Source: Rosellinia necatrix
Lineage: Eukaryota > Ascomycota > Sordariomycetes > Xylariales > Xylariaceae
Length of the DNA: 64,000 nucleotides
Assembly: GCA_021209875.1 (NCBI GenBank)
Contig: JAGYVD010000008.1
Coordinates: 1,983,501-2,047,500, forward strand
Reading direction: 5' to 3'
This document shows positions 26,201 through 39,286 of the stretch, one piece after another (the first letter of the stretch is position 1; each line of letters starts with the position of its first letter). The position numbers were made by a program, and so were the translations under genes. The notes beneath the pieces are model-generated. The model had not been told where the DNA came from, made no database searches, and saw nothing but the letters and a program-made list of their open reading frames with translations.

Positions 26201-27272
26201 CCTGCCCGCCGGTTTTATAAAATATAATTTAATAAAATAGCTTAGTTTTTTATATTATAAACAGTTTTTTTTTGTTTTTTTGCAGCGCTTTTTTTTTTTT
26301 ATAGCTTAAACAGCTTAAGTTTTGCTTAAAAAGTTTTATTAAATAATAAGTTTAAAAAAAACAACCCTGGTTATTTTAATATTTTTTTTTAAATTTACTG
26401 CTAGATTTTTATAAGTTGTGCTATATTTACGTTTATTTTAAGCGTTATTTTTAATATAATAATTTAATAGTTTTTTAGCCTGTTTATTATTTTTAAAACT
26501 TAATTAAAATAACTTTAATAATTATTAAATAATTATATGTTTATAAAAGTTTTTTAAGCTTGTTGTTTATAGCTTTTAAAAAATAATAATTTAATATTAT
26601 TTGTTTAATTTATTTTATTTAATTTTAATAATAAATGTTTAAATCGAAAAAAATATAAAAAATATTAATTAGCTTTTTAATAAAACATGCGCAGCTTATA
26701 AATAAAAAATACAGCTTTATTTAAATTATTATAAATAGTTTTAATATATTATAAAAATACTTTTAAATTAGCTTTTATATTAAAGCTGCTTATAATATAA
26801 AATAATTTAATAATAATTTATATATTGTTTTTAAACTGTTTATAAATATTATATTATTTTAACTTATTATTATTTATAAATTTTTATTTATTTATAATTT
26901 ATATAATATAAATATTTTTATATAGTTTATTTAAAACAGTTTTTATAAACTTTTAAGCCAGGCTAAAATTTATATTTAAACTTTTATAACTAAGTTTAAA
27001 AAATTTAACATAGCTTAACAAATAAACATAAAAATAATATTAAAAATTAATATATTAACTATTTAAAAGTTGTTTTAAGCCGCTTATATATAACTTTAAT
27101 CTGTTTTTGCTAATAAAACGTTATTTTTTGTTTTAAATATGCTAGGTTATTATTACTATATTTTATAGCTTATACTAAAATAAATTTTATTTAATTATTT
27201 AAAAATAGTTTTTAAAAAGCTTTTAATCGGTTTGCTATAAATTTATTAAAAGCTTTAAAAAGCTAGAAAATA
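20245..27272 (-). other. LTR-A interior, no readable ORF
   Basis: About 7 kb, T-rich on the plus strand. On the minus strand the part nearest the left LTR (20250-21360) is full of poly-A runs, as expected of a Lys-rich C-terminal coding region after RIP. A few GpC-rich words remain, for example gcgcagctgcagctgct near 22110-22130. No catalytic motif can be read. Confidence 0.6.
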
Positions 27273-27531
27273 TATAATAAGCTATGTTTAAAAATATATT
27301 TATTAAAATAACAAATAAAGTTTATTTTTTAATTAAATAACAGAAGTTATAAACAATATATGCGTAGCTTATAAAACGCAGTTTTATAAAGCTGGTTAAT
27401 TTTAGTTATATTAGTTTAGGTTTAATAGTTAGCTAATAAGTTATTTAGTAATTGTTTAGAATAAAAATATATAGCAGTTTGCCTGTATCGGCCCGGGCGC
27501 CAATACTTTCTTATAGGCACTGCCTATAACA
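27273..27531 (-). repeat. LTR-A right LTR (inferred 5' LTR)
   Basis: 259 bp, mirror image of the left LTR in mutation pattern: its inner (left) end is RIP-mutated, while the outer 55 bp (27478-27531) remain GC-rich, for example gcccgggcgcc. It ends CA before ctttt. Confidence 0.88.
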
Positions 27532-27891
27532 CTTTTAAATATATATATTATATAAAAGCTTAAAAAAAACTGTTTAAATAAATATTTTAATATAAATTAT
27601 TAAAACTAAGATATAATAAATTTAATATTAATTTATTATTAAATTAATATAAATAATATAAAAGTTAAAAAATCATAAAATTTATTTATATAAGCTTAAA
27701 CAGCCGCTTATTATAATTATATTATATTAAATATTTATAAGGCGTTTTAAAACACTAAAAATAAAAATCTGCTTTAAATTTATAATTAATTTAATCTTAA
27801 TTATAAAGCTTTATTATATAAAACTATTAATAAAATTTATAGGTAAAATTTAAAATAAAAACAAATTAAAAAGCTGCTATAATAAAACCTT

Positions 27892-27925
<34 letters not shown>

Positions 27926-28625
27926 TAATAATAATATAAACAATAGTATAAACGATAATAAAAATAATAAAAATTGTAATAAAAAAATATAAATTTACTT
28001 AATAAAAGTTTTTTTAAATATTTTAACGCTAAAAGCTGTTAATAAATAAATTAGCTATAAATTAAGCTTAAATTTAATATATAATAGTTTAAACATTAAA
28101 CAAAAATATATAATATAAAATATTTTTAAATAGTTTAATTATTTTATATTTTATTATAAACTTAATATAAATTTAATATATAATAATATATATATATTTT
28201 TTATTTAATAATTTAAAATAAACTTGCTGTAAATTTATTATATAATTAATTAAATATACTGCTGTTAAATTTTATTAAAATTAAAAGTAAATTTATAATA
28301 AATTTAATATTTATATTAAATATATTTATTTATTTATTAATAAAAGCAAATTTAATTTAAATTTAATATTAAATAAACTTTTAAAATAAAATAATAAATA
28401 TATTTAAAGTTTAGTTTTTATTAGCTTTATAATATAAAATAGTTTAAGCTTATATTAAATATAAAATATTTATTAACTTTTAATATTTTAATTAAAAACG
28501 TTTTATAATAGCGTTTTATTATATTTAATATTTAATAGTTTAAAATTTTATATAGTTTTTATTTATATTTATATTATATATATATTAAGCAGCGCTTTAT
28601 TTAAAACTATAACTTAAATATATGT

Positions 28626-28933
28626 TGTGACAGTAGTGTGGAACGACTTGGCAATTAAGCCAGGAATCCCTATTTTAGGGATTTTTTAAATAAAAGATGT
28701 ATATATATAAAGGGTAGTTCTAATGCCGCACTTATAAGCGTTATACGTTTAAAGCAGGAACAACTTTTAAAATTGTTTTTACTACGTAATTAATATATAT
28801 AAATACTTGTGGCTTATTATATTAAATAAAAGCTTTTTAGTAAATTCGATTATTTATATTAAATATTTTAAAGTATTATTACGCTTTTAATAATTAATAT
28901 ATTTTTTATAAATTAATTTATACTTTTGTTAAA
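28626..28933 (+). repeat. LTR-B left LTR
   Basis: 308 bp. The outer 120 bp keep GC (gtgtggaacgacttggcaat) and include a hairpin around ccctattttaggg. Its right-LTR counterpart shows the same stretch with each G and C changed to A or T, a clear RIP pairing. The inner end is mutated. Confidence 0.87.
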
Positions 28934-31900
28934 ATTATAAGCCTGGTTTGCTATTAAACTGGTGTTTTTTTTAAAAGCTATAATTTATTTAATTTTAAAA
29001 TATAAGATTATTTATTTAAATTTTTATACAGCTATTATTATCTATTTTAACTAAATCTTTTATATTTTAGTTTTAAAGCTTTAAATTTTATTATAAGCTT
29101 TTAAAACAAACATTATATTATTTTCACTTTTATAATAACGGTTTTAATTATAATAATTAAAACAAATGCTTTTAAAAACTATTTATAATTAAAATTATTA
29201 ATATATTTATTTAAAGCATTATGTTTAAATAAAAATATTTAAACGTTTATTAACTTTAATAATAAAAGCTTAACATATAATTTAAATTTATTTTTATACA
29301 ACTAACGCAAAAATTAGCTGCAGCATATTTTAAGCAGGTAAAAAAAACATAACATATAAAAAATATATATAAAAACTTTATATAAAAATCTTAACTATAA
29401 AAACCTTTTAATATTTAATATTTTTAAACTTATTATTTAAAAATTATTATTAAACTTTTAAATATTTAAAAAATATTTTATTTAGCTTTAAAATAAAGCT
29501 TATTTTTAATCACGCTATATAATTATATATAAATAAATTAATAAAATAATTAATATTATATATATAAAATTATTATTAATATAAACATTAAAAATTTTAA
29601 TTTTATGTTTAAAAACTTAATTTTATTTTACGTAATATAATTTTGCCTGTTTTATTTTTTTCATATAACTGTTTAATAAAAATATTAAACGATTATTATA
29701 AAAGCTTTTAAAAATAAAGTTAAAATAATAATATAATATAAAAATAAAATAAATATATTAAAAAGCAGTAATTTTAAAGCTTTTTAATATAAATAAAATG
29801 CTTGTAGCAAAATATTTTTTAGCAGCAGTAGATATTTATATAACGCCTGATTAAAAATGCTAATAATTTATTATATTAATTAAATATAAACTATTAAAAA
29901 AAATATGCTTATTTTAATAAAATATAACAAAATTTTTAATGCTATAATTTATAAATATAAGCTAAAAAATAAAAAAAGTAGGTCTAAAATATTTATAAGC
30001 TTGGCGGGCTAATAAATATAAAATAAATTTTTAGTTAGCGTAATAATATATTAAAATAATAAAGCTTAAAAAACGCGTTAAAACAATTTAGCCGGCTAAA
30101 AAAATTATAAGTGCTTATATTTAAATAAAACTAGAAATATTTATTTTTAGCTTTTTAAGCTTTATAAGAAGCTTTAGTTTATAATTAATAAAATTAATAT
30201 ATGCTAGCTTAATAAAATTTAAACCGATATTATAAAAATTAAAAAAATTAAAAAACAGTAGCTTTATACATGCTATAAAAACTTATATAATAAAATCGCT
30301 AATTTAAGTTAAAAAAATTAATAAAAAAAAAAAACAAAAGTTTAAACAATATAATAAATTTTAATAATAAAAATTAAACTATTTTAATTTTAATATAATT
30401 TTATAATAATTAATTTAATTTTATTAAAAAAATTGCTAGCAACTCAGGGATATTTTTATAATTAAATTTAAAAAGCATATTTTAACAGATAACACGTTAA
30501 TTAATAACTATAAAGCATTATATTTAATTAATAATAAAAGCTATTAAAACTTAGATTTTTATTTTAACTAAAAATAAAAATATAGTTTACGTAGATATTT
30601 TATAGTTTTTATTTTAAGCAAAAATAAAAAATTATTTAAAAATATTATCTAGCTTTAAAAAAATTTATTAATAAATATAATATTTATTAATATAATGTTA
30701 ATAAAAAGTTTTATATAAATATTGTTTTAAAAGCTTGTTTAACTAAAAAAAATCTAATATTATAGTTTTAATTATTTACTACGTTTTAAAATATAAAAAT
30801 AATATTTTAATAGCTTAATTTATTAAATATTATAACTTAGTTTTTTAAATATAAACTTAATTTTAACATTTAAATAAAGATTTTATATTAAATATAAGCA
30901 AAATATTATAAAAATCTTAAAAATGCTGCTAAATTAATTATATTTAATTAATTTTAATATATTTTAGCTTATAAGCTATTTTAAAATTTTTTAAGCTAAA
31001 AAAACTTTAAAGCTTTTAATATTAATAATTAAAACATTTAAAAGCTATGTTTTATAAGCATTAATATATATAGCTAAAATATATAAATTAATAAAATCTT
31101 ATATATTAAATATAAAATATATATTATTATATATATAATATAATAAATATTTAAGCGACTTTTAAACAAAAAACTGCTTAATTTTTTAAAAGCTGTATTA
31201 AAATTTATTTAATTATTTAATAATATATAATAAATCGAACTAAACTTTAATAATTAAAAACAAATATATTAAGTTAATTTATATATATTTTTAATAAATA
31301 AAACTATTATATAAGTTTTTTAAAAATTAAACAATTTATATGCTAAATAAAAAACGTTATAAGCTTGTAGTTTATATTATTAAAAGCGATTTAAATGCTT
31401 TTATAATAGCTTATAAAAATAAAACTTAATATAAGCTCTAGTTAAAAAATAAAAAAATTAATAATAAGCTGTTTTTGTTTTATATTAAAAAGCTTATTAA
31501 AAATATTAAATAAGCTGGCAAAAAAATAATCGATAAAATAAATAAACTATTTAATAAAGCCGGCCTATTATTAAAACTATAGCTAAAAATAATTTAAACA
31601 GCTGTTTAATTATATAATAAAAGCTTTTTAAAGCTTAAAACTTTTATGTTTTTATTATATATTTAAATATTAGTTAATATAATATTATTAATAATATAAC
31701 CTAGCTTAAATAAAAACGTTAATAAGCGATTTATAATTAAATTAAAGCAGGATATATATATATAAATATTATATATATTTAATAAAAAAAAAACTTACTA
31801 TTAAAAAGCAGCAAATATATAAAATTAGACCTTAAGCTTATATTAAATATTTAATTAAATATAAAATAATTAATTTATATTATATATAAATTTTTAATGA

Positions 31901-32194
31901 TAAAAATAATTATTACTAAAAATATTAAATTTAATAAAAGCTGTTTTATTTTAAAAAGCAGAAAAAACTAGCTATTAAAATTAAACAAGCAGCAATAAAA
32001 AAACTAAAAGCTTTAAATTTAATAAATAAACAGTAGTACAAAATAAATAATAAATAAAAGCTTAAAAATATATTATATATAGCTTTTAAAAATATAAAAA
32101 ATGCTATAAACATTTTTATTTATAGCTTAATTAACTAGACTAATAAATATAAGTTAAAAGTAGATGCGCTAGTAGAGCAGGTTTTAAGATAAAA
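28934..32194 (+). other. LTR-B interior, 5' part
   Basis: AT-rich retrotransposon interior with no ORF. Just inside the LTR is tataagcctggtttgct; a tgg about 10 bases from the LTR could belong to a primer-binding site, but the tRNA cannot be assigned. A short GC-richer stretch (gatgcgctagtagagcagg, 32163-32181) precedes the LTR-C target. Confidence 0.5.
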
Positions 32195-32199
32195 ACTAG

Positions 32200-32454
32200 T
32201 GATAAATCTGGTTAGGGGTATGAAGCTGTAAATAGCTGTATTTTGCTGTATGCTGGTCTAGTTTGTGGTGTTATATATATTTATGATTAAAATAGTGGAA
32301 TTCTAGGTGCAGTCCTAGAATTCTATTTATTAGTACAGGTAGGTGGGTGGGCCTAGCTTAAGTAGGCTAGCCCAGGTAGCCTGGGCCACTTTATTTAATT
32401 TTATAGTAAAGCAACTAGTGGTGCTAAGCTTGGCACTTTTTGCTTATTTTAATA
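32200..32454. repeat. LTR-C left LTR
   Basis: 255 bp, same length as the right LTR. Its left half is less mutated (ctggttaggggtatgaagc) and its right half more mutated (cttggcactttttgcttatt) than the right LTR. Nearly all differences are C/T or G/A. Confidence 0.92.
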
Positions 32455-34655
32455 AAATACTAGGCATTTAAAAAACAGTTGCTATTTTTAGCAACTATTT
32501 GGCAACAGCTAGCTAATTAATTCTTTAAAATTTTATTAGTTTAATCCAAGCTTTTTATTTAGTCCTAAACTTTTTATTTAGTTTTAAAGCTTTAATTTAG
32601 CTTTAAGCTTTTTTAAGTGTTAATTTATATAAAAACGTAATAAAATTAAACAAGCTGTTATTTAGCTAGTATGCTAATTAATTATTTTTTTTATTCCGGA
32701 ATTTTGCCGGTTTAGCTGCGGCTGCTGTTCTAGTTGCAGTTCTGGCCGCTTTTAATTTTTCTGCGATTTTAACTATATATATTAGAACTAATAAAACTAT
32801 TAGTTTTACTAAAGTAGTTAAAGCTTTTAATATTTTAGAAGTTATTTTATTTATATAGTTGTTATTAGTATTTTTATTTAATAAAGCTAAAGCTAAAGCT
32901 ATAAAAGCGTTTAATTTTTTATTTAAAACTACTATAAGCTTATTTAATTTTTTTTATATAGCTTTTTAAAGTTTTTTTAGCTTTAAGCTTTTTTATATAA
33001 TTAAAAATAAGTTTATTTTATTAATTTTAAATAATTATTATAATTTCTAGCTAATTAAAATTATTTTTTTTTAAAGTTTTATTAGCTTGCGTATATTATA
33101 ACTTATGCTATATAAATTAAAGCATTATATGTTTATTTTTAGCTATATTATATAAAAACAAGTTGCTAGTTATAAATAAACGTATAGCACGTTTAGATTA
33201 TATTTTAAAACAGTTTTTTTAAAGCTGTAATAATTTTATTTAAGCTAGCTTTATATAAAATACGCTGTTAATTAGCTAGTAATTTGCTGTTTTATTATTT
33301 TAAAACTTAGCTATATAGCAAATAATTAATTCAGCTAAAAATTTAGCTAGAAAAGTATTATTTTTTAACTAAGGCTTGCAGTTTATTTATAAACAATTAA
33401 ATATTTGTATAAATAATGTTATTTTTAGCAGTTATTATTTTAATATCTGCTGGGTCGGGATAACTAGGGTTAAAATAGCTTATATTTAAAGCTTTTAAAC
33501 AAGCTATATATTTAAAGCTTTAATTAATTAGATCGGCTTAACTAGTTTAATTAACTAGGTTAAATTAGCTAGTTTAATTAGCTAGATTAAATTAACTGGC
33601 TTAATAGGCTAAATTATTAAAATAATTAAACATTTGATTAGCTAAATTAGCTGGATTATAAGTAGGATATATAGCTGTATTAATAATTAAATATATAACC
33701 GGTTTATAATATATAGCCGGATTAACTAAAAAAGCTACGGTATTTACAAAAGAAAAGCTAACACTAGTATTTTTAGTAGCTAAAGGCTTTACAAATGGAA
33801 TTTTTAAGCTAGTGTTATTATTATTAGTTTTAAAAAAGTTGTTAGCTTTAGATTTATTAGCTTAAGCCGTTTTAGTTTAATTGCTTGTTTGGTTTTTAAA
33901 ACTACTGCTATTTTATATATAACCGATTAATAAGTTTAAACAGTTATTTATAAAGCTTATAGTTAACTTTAAAAACTTTACTTTTAATTTTAAAAAGCTT
34001 AGTTTTATATTTAAAGCATTTATTTTTAAATTAAAAAATTTAGTTATAGCTTGCAATTTAACATAAAATATTTTTAATTTAGTAATATCTGCAGCTAATT
34101 TATTATATTTTTTGTTTAAGCTGTTAATATGTTTTTATAGCGTATTTATATTTTTTTATATATTATTTATTAAAACAGCTTTTGTTTAATAACTAATAGA
34201 AGCTATAATTTGGTTTAGCTGGCCAGCTTAGTTGGCCGGCTAGGCTAAGCTAGACTAAGCTAGGCTAGGTTAGGCTAGGTTAGCTTAGTTGGTTAAATAG
34301 GCTAGGCTAGGATAGGCTAGGTTAGCTAAAGCTAAAGTCGGTAAAATCAGTAGCTTAGTCGAATTAGCTAAAATTAACAGATCTGGCTAAAAACGCTAAA
34401 AACGATAAAATTAATAAGACTGGCTGGAATTAATAAATCTAAAGCTTTAATTAATTAATTAGTTAGTTAAAGATTTAACTAGTTAGTAAAATAATGCAAT
34501 TTGCAGCTAATTCTATTAGTTTTTTTACATTTAGCCGCGCAGTACAAACTGCCGCAGGGCAAAAAAGCCGTTTTTAACCGCGAGACTTAAGTAAATAGTT
34601 CGCAAAAGCTGCTTTAGGAGGTATTTTTAATCCAATCGTTATAAAAGCATTAATT
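32455..34655. other. LTR-C interior: repeat-rich, non-coding
   Basis: T-rich at first, then punctuated by iterated words. Around 33535-33610 gctagtttaattagctag-like words repeat with a period of roughly 20. Around 34205-34335 an approximately 10-bp unit (aggctaggtt) repeats. The last 150 bp before the right LTR (34500-34640) contain GC-richer words such as gccgcagggc. No ORF is readable. The right-hand stretch gctttaggaggtatt could contain the plus-strand priming site, but orientation is not certain. Confidence 0.65.
34205..34335. repeat. Minisatellite of aggctaggtt-type units in LTR-C
   Basis: About a dozen degenerate 5- or 10-bp units built on ggcta and ggtta, with an early tggccagcttagttggcc palindrome. 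The GC level is clearly above the surrounding sequence. It lies within the LTR-C interior, not at an end. Confidence 0.75.
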
Positions 34656-34910
34656 TAATAAATCTGGTTAAAAGTATAAAGCTGTAAATAGCTGTATTTT
34701 GCTATATGCTGGTCTAGTTTATAATGTTATATGTATTTATGATTAAAATAGTAGAATTCTAGGTGCAGTCCTAGAATTCTATCTATTAGTACAAGTAGGT
34801 GGGTGGGCCTAGCCCAAATGGGCTAGCCCAGGTGGCCTGGGCCACTTTATCTAATCTTACAGTGGGGCAACTGGTGGTGCCAAGCCTGGCACCCCTTGCC
34901 TACTCTAACA
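34656..34910. repeat. LTR-C right LTR with hairpins
   Basis: 255 bp. It contains a perfect 12-bp inverted repeat (34752-34763 with 34770-34781, 6-base loop) and a 7-bp hairpin near the end (34876-34882 with 34887-34893). The first hairpin is intact in both LTRs apart from one base in the left copy. It could serve RNA folding or 3' end formation of the element; that is inference. Confidence 0.9.
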
Positions 34911-34915
34911 ACTAG

Positions 34916-37900
34916 CTTTTTAAATACAGCAGCAAAAACTTATTATTTTAAGTACGATTTTTAAGCTAAAAATAGCTTTAGCAGAAAGTTTTAAAAATAA
35001 AGCAACTATAACGCGCAAAAAAAAAAATTATTTATAGCGCTTTAAAAACGTTATAAATTTTATAATAATATAAACGCTAATTATTAAGCAGGCTAGCAAA
35101 AAATTAACTCTAGCTAATTAAATAAATAATAAAAAGCTAAAAAAAACCTGGATAAAATATAAATATATATATAAAATATTTTTATTTATAAACAGATCAA
35201 GCTGTGGAATTAAACATAAAAAACTAAATAAAAAGCTAAAAAATAATATAAAAATTTAATGTTTATTATAATAATATATATAAAGCTAAAAATTAACGTA
35301 TTAAAAATTATATTTAAAATATTTTTATAAAAATATTTTTTTAAAACAAATAAAAGCTTTATATTTTAAAGATTATAAGCATAAAATATTATATGCTATA
35401 TTTACAGCTATAATATAATAATATAAAACTAATTAATTAAAAACTAGTTTAAAAATTAAATATATTAGAATAATTTTATTAAAAACTTTTTATAAAATAA
35501 AAAAGCTTAAAAACTATTTTTAAAACAACTTTTAAAAAAAATATATAAAAAATGCTTGCTATATAAAAAAAAAATTATAAAAATAGTTTTAATAAAAAAA
35601 TAAAAATAAATTATTACTACATAAATAAACATTTATATATAAATTTAATAAAAGAAAATTTTTAAAAGTTTATAAAATAAAACTAATTATATAAAGAAAT
35701 CTATAAATAATAAATATATTTTAATTAATATATATTATAACGTTTATAGCAAATTTTTTAAATAATAATAATAATTAACATATATTTTAATATAAAAATT
35801 AAATAATTTAATATAATATTAATATTTTTAAAAGTTTTAAAAGCAGCAAACTTTTATTATATATTTATTGCTAAATAGTTTTAAATAGTAAAAAAGCTAT
35901 ATTATTAAATAAAGTTTTATATAAGCTATAAAACTTTTTATTATTATAATATAAAAAATTTTAAGCATTTTAAAACATTTTAAGCTAATTATATTTAATA
36001 AAAACTATATTTATTTTATATTTTAAATTATAAAATATTTATTTTATTTTATATAAACAATTTTTAGTTATATATAAAAAAATAATAAAAATTAACTAAA
36101 AAATTATTAGTAAAATTAAAAAGCTTATAAGCTTAAAAATGAAAAAATATCGTTTAGTTTTTAAAAATTAAAATAATCTGCTACTATATAAAAAAATAAT
36201 TATATTAATATATAATTAATATATTAAAAAATCGCAGCTTAATTTAATTTAATTAATAACGTTTAAACTTTAAAAATATTATTTTTATATAAAAAGCTGT
36301 TAAAATATATAAAACAAGCTTTAAAAAAAAAATTAAAACATATTAAAAAAAAATAGCTTAATATTTTATATAATAATTATATTATAATTAAATATAACGT
36401 TTATAGCTATATTACTATTAAAATATTTTATAAACTTAAGCTTAAATTATATAAAAACAGCTAATTAAATAATTTATTATTTATATTATATAAAGTTTTT
36501 AAAATTATATATAAAAATAAAAATCTAGCAGCTTAAGCTTTATTAATTATAAAAATATATTATTTATAAATAAAATAAAAATTAAACGCTTTTTATATAA
36601 ATATATTATATTTTTGTTTAAAAATACGATTTTTAAAAATTATTAAATAAAACATAATTTTAACTTTTATAATAAAAACTAAAGTTATTATTATAAGCTA
36701 TACAGCTAAAAAATAATAGTTTTAAAACAGTATTTTAAAAATTTTATTTTAAACTTAAAAAATATAAATAATTTATTTAAATAATATTTAAACAATTTAT
36801 TTAATAATTAACAAGCATAAAAAATTATTATAAAGCTTAAGTATATAAATATATAAAATATATAGTTTAAACAAAATATTAAAAAGCTTATTTATAATAA
36901 AATATTTTTTATTAATTAAATATTAATAAATAACTTTATAAAAACTTTATATAAATATAGTTTAAATATTTTAAAGCTTTATTTAATTTAAATAATTTAT
37001 ATTATAATATAAAAAATTAATAAGCTGCTGGCTTAAACTTTTAATAATTAATTAAAAAATTAAAAAATAAAAATATTTAAAACTTTTAAGCTTTATATAA
37101 TTTTAAAAAATGTTTTTTTATTTTTAATTTTATTAAAATTTTTAAATTATTAAACTTTTCAAACGTATTAAAAAACGTTTTAAAATTAAATTATAATAAA
37201 CTTTTAAGCAGCGTTTAAAAATATAAGCTGCGTAATAAAACAAATAAAAAACTATAATATAATAAAAATAAAAAATATAAAAAAACAATAGGCAGAAAAA
37301 TAACTAGCTATAAAAATATAAGCGTTAAAAGCAGCTAAAAACATATAAAAATATAAAAATTTATAAAAATAAACGTTTTTAAAGCTATAATATTTTATTT
37401 TTTATTAAAATATTAAAAACTTAATATAATAAAATTTTAAAGTTTAAAATAATTTATTTTAAATTAATTAATAATTAATAAAAGCTTATAATAATTATTT
37501 ATAATAATATTAAAAATAAAATAAAAAATATAAAAAATATTTAATTATTAGCTAAATATATAAAAGCTAATTTTATATTATTAATTATATATTAATTAAT
37601 TAATTAAAACTTATAAAATAAAATATAAATTAAAAATATATTTATATTTAAAAATACAATATTAATATTAATTATTATATTTAAGAGTTTTATAATATAA
37701 CTTATATAATTAATTAACAAGCATAAAATTAATACAGCTTAAATAAAATATTTTTTAAATAATATGTGTTAGTTTTAAACATAAATAAATAAAATAAAAA
37801 GCAGCGTTAATAGCAGCAGCAGCAGCGCTATTTATTATATAATACTTTAAATTAAAAGCAGCAGGCAAAAACAGTATATATAACTATATAAAATTTAATA

Positions 37901-38980
37901 GCAGCAGTTTAACAGCATTAATTATAATAAAACTTTAAAAAATTTAAAACAACGTATTTTTAATATTTAAACTTAAATTTAAATTAAATAAGCTTAGCAA
38001 AAATAAATCTAAAAAAAAAGCGCTACTAAAACAAATTAACATGTTTTTTTAATTTTAAATATTATATTTAAATAAATTATAAACAAGCAGAAAAAAATAT
38101 TAAAAATATTATTTATAGCAATATAAGCGGCTAAAATAATAAAAGCAGTAAAAGCAGTATTAGCAGTAGCAGCAGCAGAAAAAACAGCAGCAGCAGCAGC
38201 AGCAGCAGCAGTAGCAGCAGCAGCAGTAATAGCATAAACATAAGCTTAGCAGCAGTAAAAATAATTTTAATAATTATTTATAATAACTATTAATAATTTA
38301 AATATATATTAATAAATAAATTATATTAATAATTTATAAATAAAAATAATATAATTAATAAATATAATATATAATAAATTATAACAATATTTATAAATTA
38401 ATATAATTATAATAAAACTTTAAAATTATAGCTTTAATAAATATAAATAATAAATTTTTAAAAATAAAAATATATTTTAAAATAATAAAAAAAACTATAT
38501 TTTATATTAATATATTAAAAGTTTAATAAAATTTATAAATAAAAAATTATATATAGTTTATATATTTAAACTTAAAAAAAAAAAAAAAATATTAAAAATA
38601 AAAATTAAATATTAACTTATATTTAAACTGCTAATAAATTATTAATTATTTTTAAGCGCTAATAAAAAATTATTAAGCTTAATTAAAATATAAAATAATA
38701 ATATAATTAAAAATATATTTAAAAAAATACTTTTTTAAACATGCTAATATAATTAAAAATAAATTATTTATAGCTTTAAAAAAAGCCGGGTTATATAATT
38801 TTATTTTTATTTATTATTATATATAAATAAGCTAATTATATTAATAAAACATATATATTATTAAAATATAAACTAATTAATTTATTAAAAATATTTAAAA
38901 AAACTACTTTAAATAAAAAATTTAAAAAATAATTAAAAATTAAAACAATAAATTAATTAATAAATTAATTAATTTAAAAA
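34916..38980 (+). other. LTR-B interior, 3' part
   Basis: A-rich on the plus strand, no ORF. Continues the LTR-B interior after LTR-C. Contains the CAG-type tracts at 37800-37830 and 38155-38227. Confidence 0.55.
38155..38227 (+). repeat. CAG/AGC triplet tract surviving RIP
   Basis: About 20 cag units with a few gta/aaa interruptions in otherwise nearly C-free DNA; a shorter agc run lies at 37811-37825. It would have coded Gln, Ser or Ala runs in the element. Every unit contains a CpA, the favoured RIP target in Neurospora, yet they remain. Confidence 0.9.
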
Positions 38981-39286
38981 TATATATAATAATATAAAAC
39001 AACTTAATAATTAAACTAAAAATTTTGATTTTAAAAATTTTTAAGCAGAAAATATATATATATAAAATATAGTTTTAATGCTATATTTATAAATATTACA
39101 TGTTTAAAACAAAACAACTTTTAAAATCATTTTATTATATAATTAATATATATAAATACTTATAGCTTATTATATTAAATAAAAGTTTTTAATAAATTTA
39201 ATTTTTATACTAAATATTCCCAGAGTATTACCACGCTTTTAATAATTAATACATTTTTCTACAGATCGATCTACACTTCTGTTAAA
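38981..39286 (+). repeat. LTR-B right LTR
   Basis: 306 bp. The inner end is fully RIP-mutated, while the outer 70 bp keep GC (cccagagtattaccacgc, cagatcgatctacacttctg). It ends directly before the tatgt target copy. Confidence 0.87.

Larger units (their letters stand above)
19985..27531 (-). mobile_element. LTR retrotransposon LTR-A, RIP-inactivated
   Basis: The 7547-bp element starts tgatat and ends aaca, flanked by ctttt on both sides (19980-19984; 27532-27536). R1 has one copy of the target (5245-5249). The interior is T-rich on the plus strand, and a pyrimidine-rich tract follows the left LTR (20245-20270). In minus orientation this fits a polypurine tract before the 3' LTR, so I infer transcription from right to left. 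No gag, RT or integrase motif survives, so Copia versus Gypsy cannot be decided. A truncated second copy lies at 57148-58487. Confidence 0.9.
32200..34910. mobile_element. LTR-C: 2.7 kb non-autonomous LTR element nested in LTR-B
   Basis: Two 255-bp LTRs, starting tg/ta and ending aaca/aata, flanked by actag on both sides (32195-32199; 34911-34915). At 2711 bp it is far too short for gag-pol, and the interior shows short-period repeats rather than coding sequence, so it fits a TRIM/LARD-type non-autonomous element. It is less RIP-mutated than its host, consistent with later arrival or fewer copies. Confidence 0.9.
28626..39286 (+). mobile_element. LTR retrotransposon LTR-B, RIP-inactivated, host of LTR-C
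   Basis: A 10661-bp span that falls to 7945 bp once LTR-C and its target copy are removed. Flanked by tatgt (28621-28625; 39287-39291); R1 has the single site as atata (4155-4159, opposite orientation). The ends form a short inverted repeat (tgtgacag and, reversed, tttaacag). The interior is A-rich on the plus strand, so the sense strand is probably plus. A CAG tract lies in its 3' third. No protein motif is readable; the superfamily is unknown. Confidence 0.9.

Noticed and set aside
34205..34335. CRISPR-like array
   Set aside because: Units of 5-10 bp with no unique spacers, in a fungal LTR element; it is a minisatellite.
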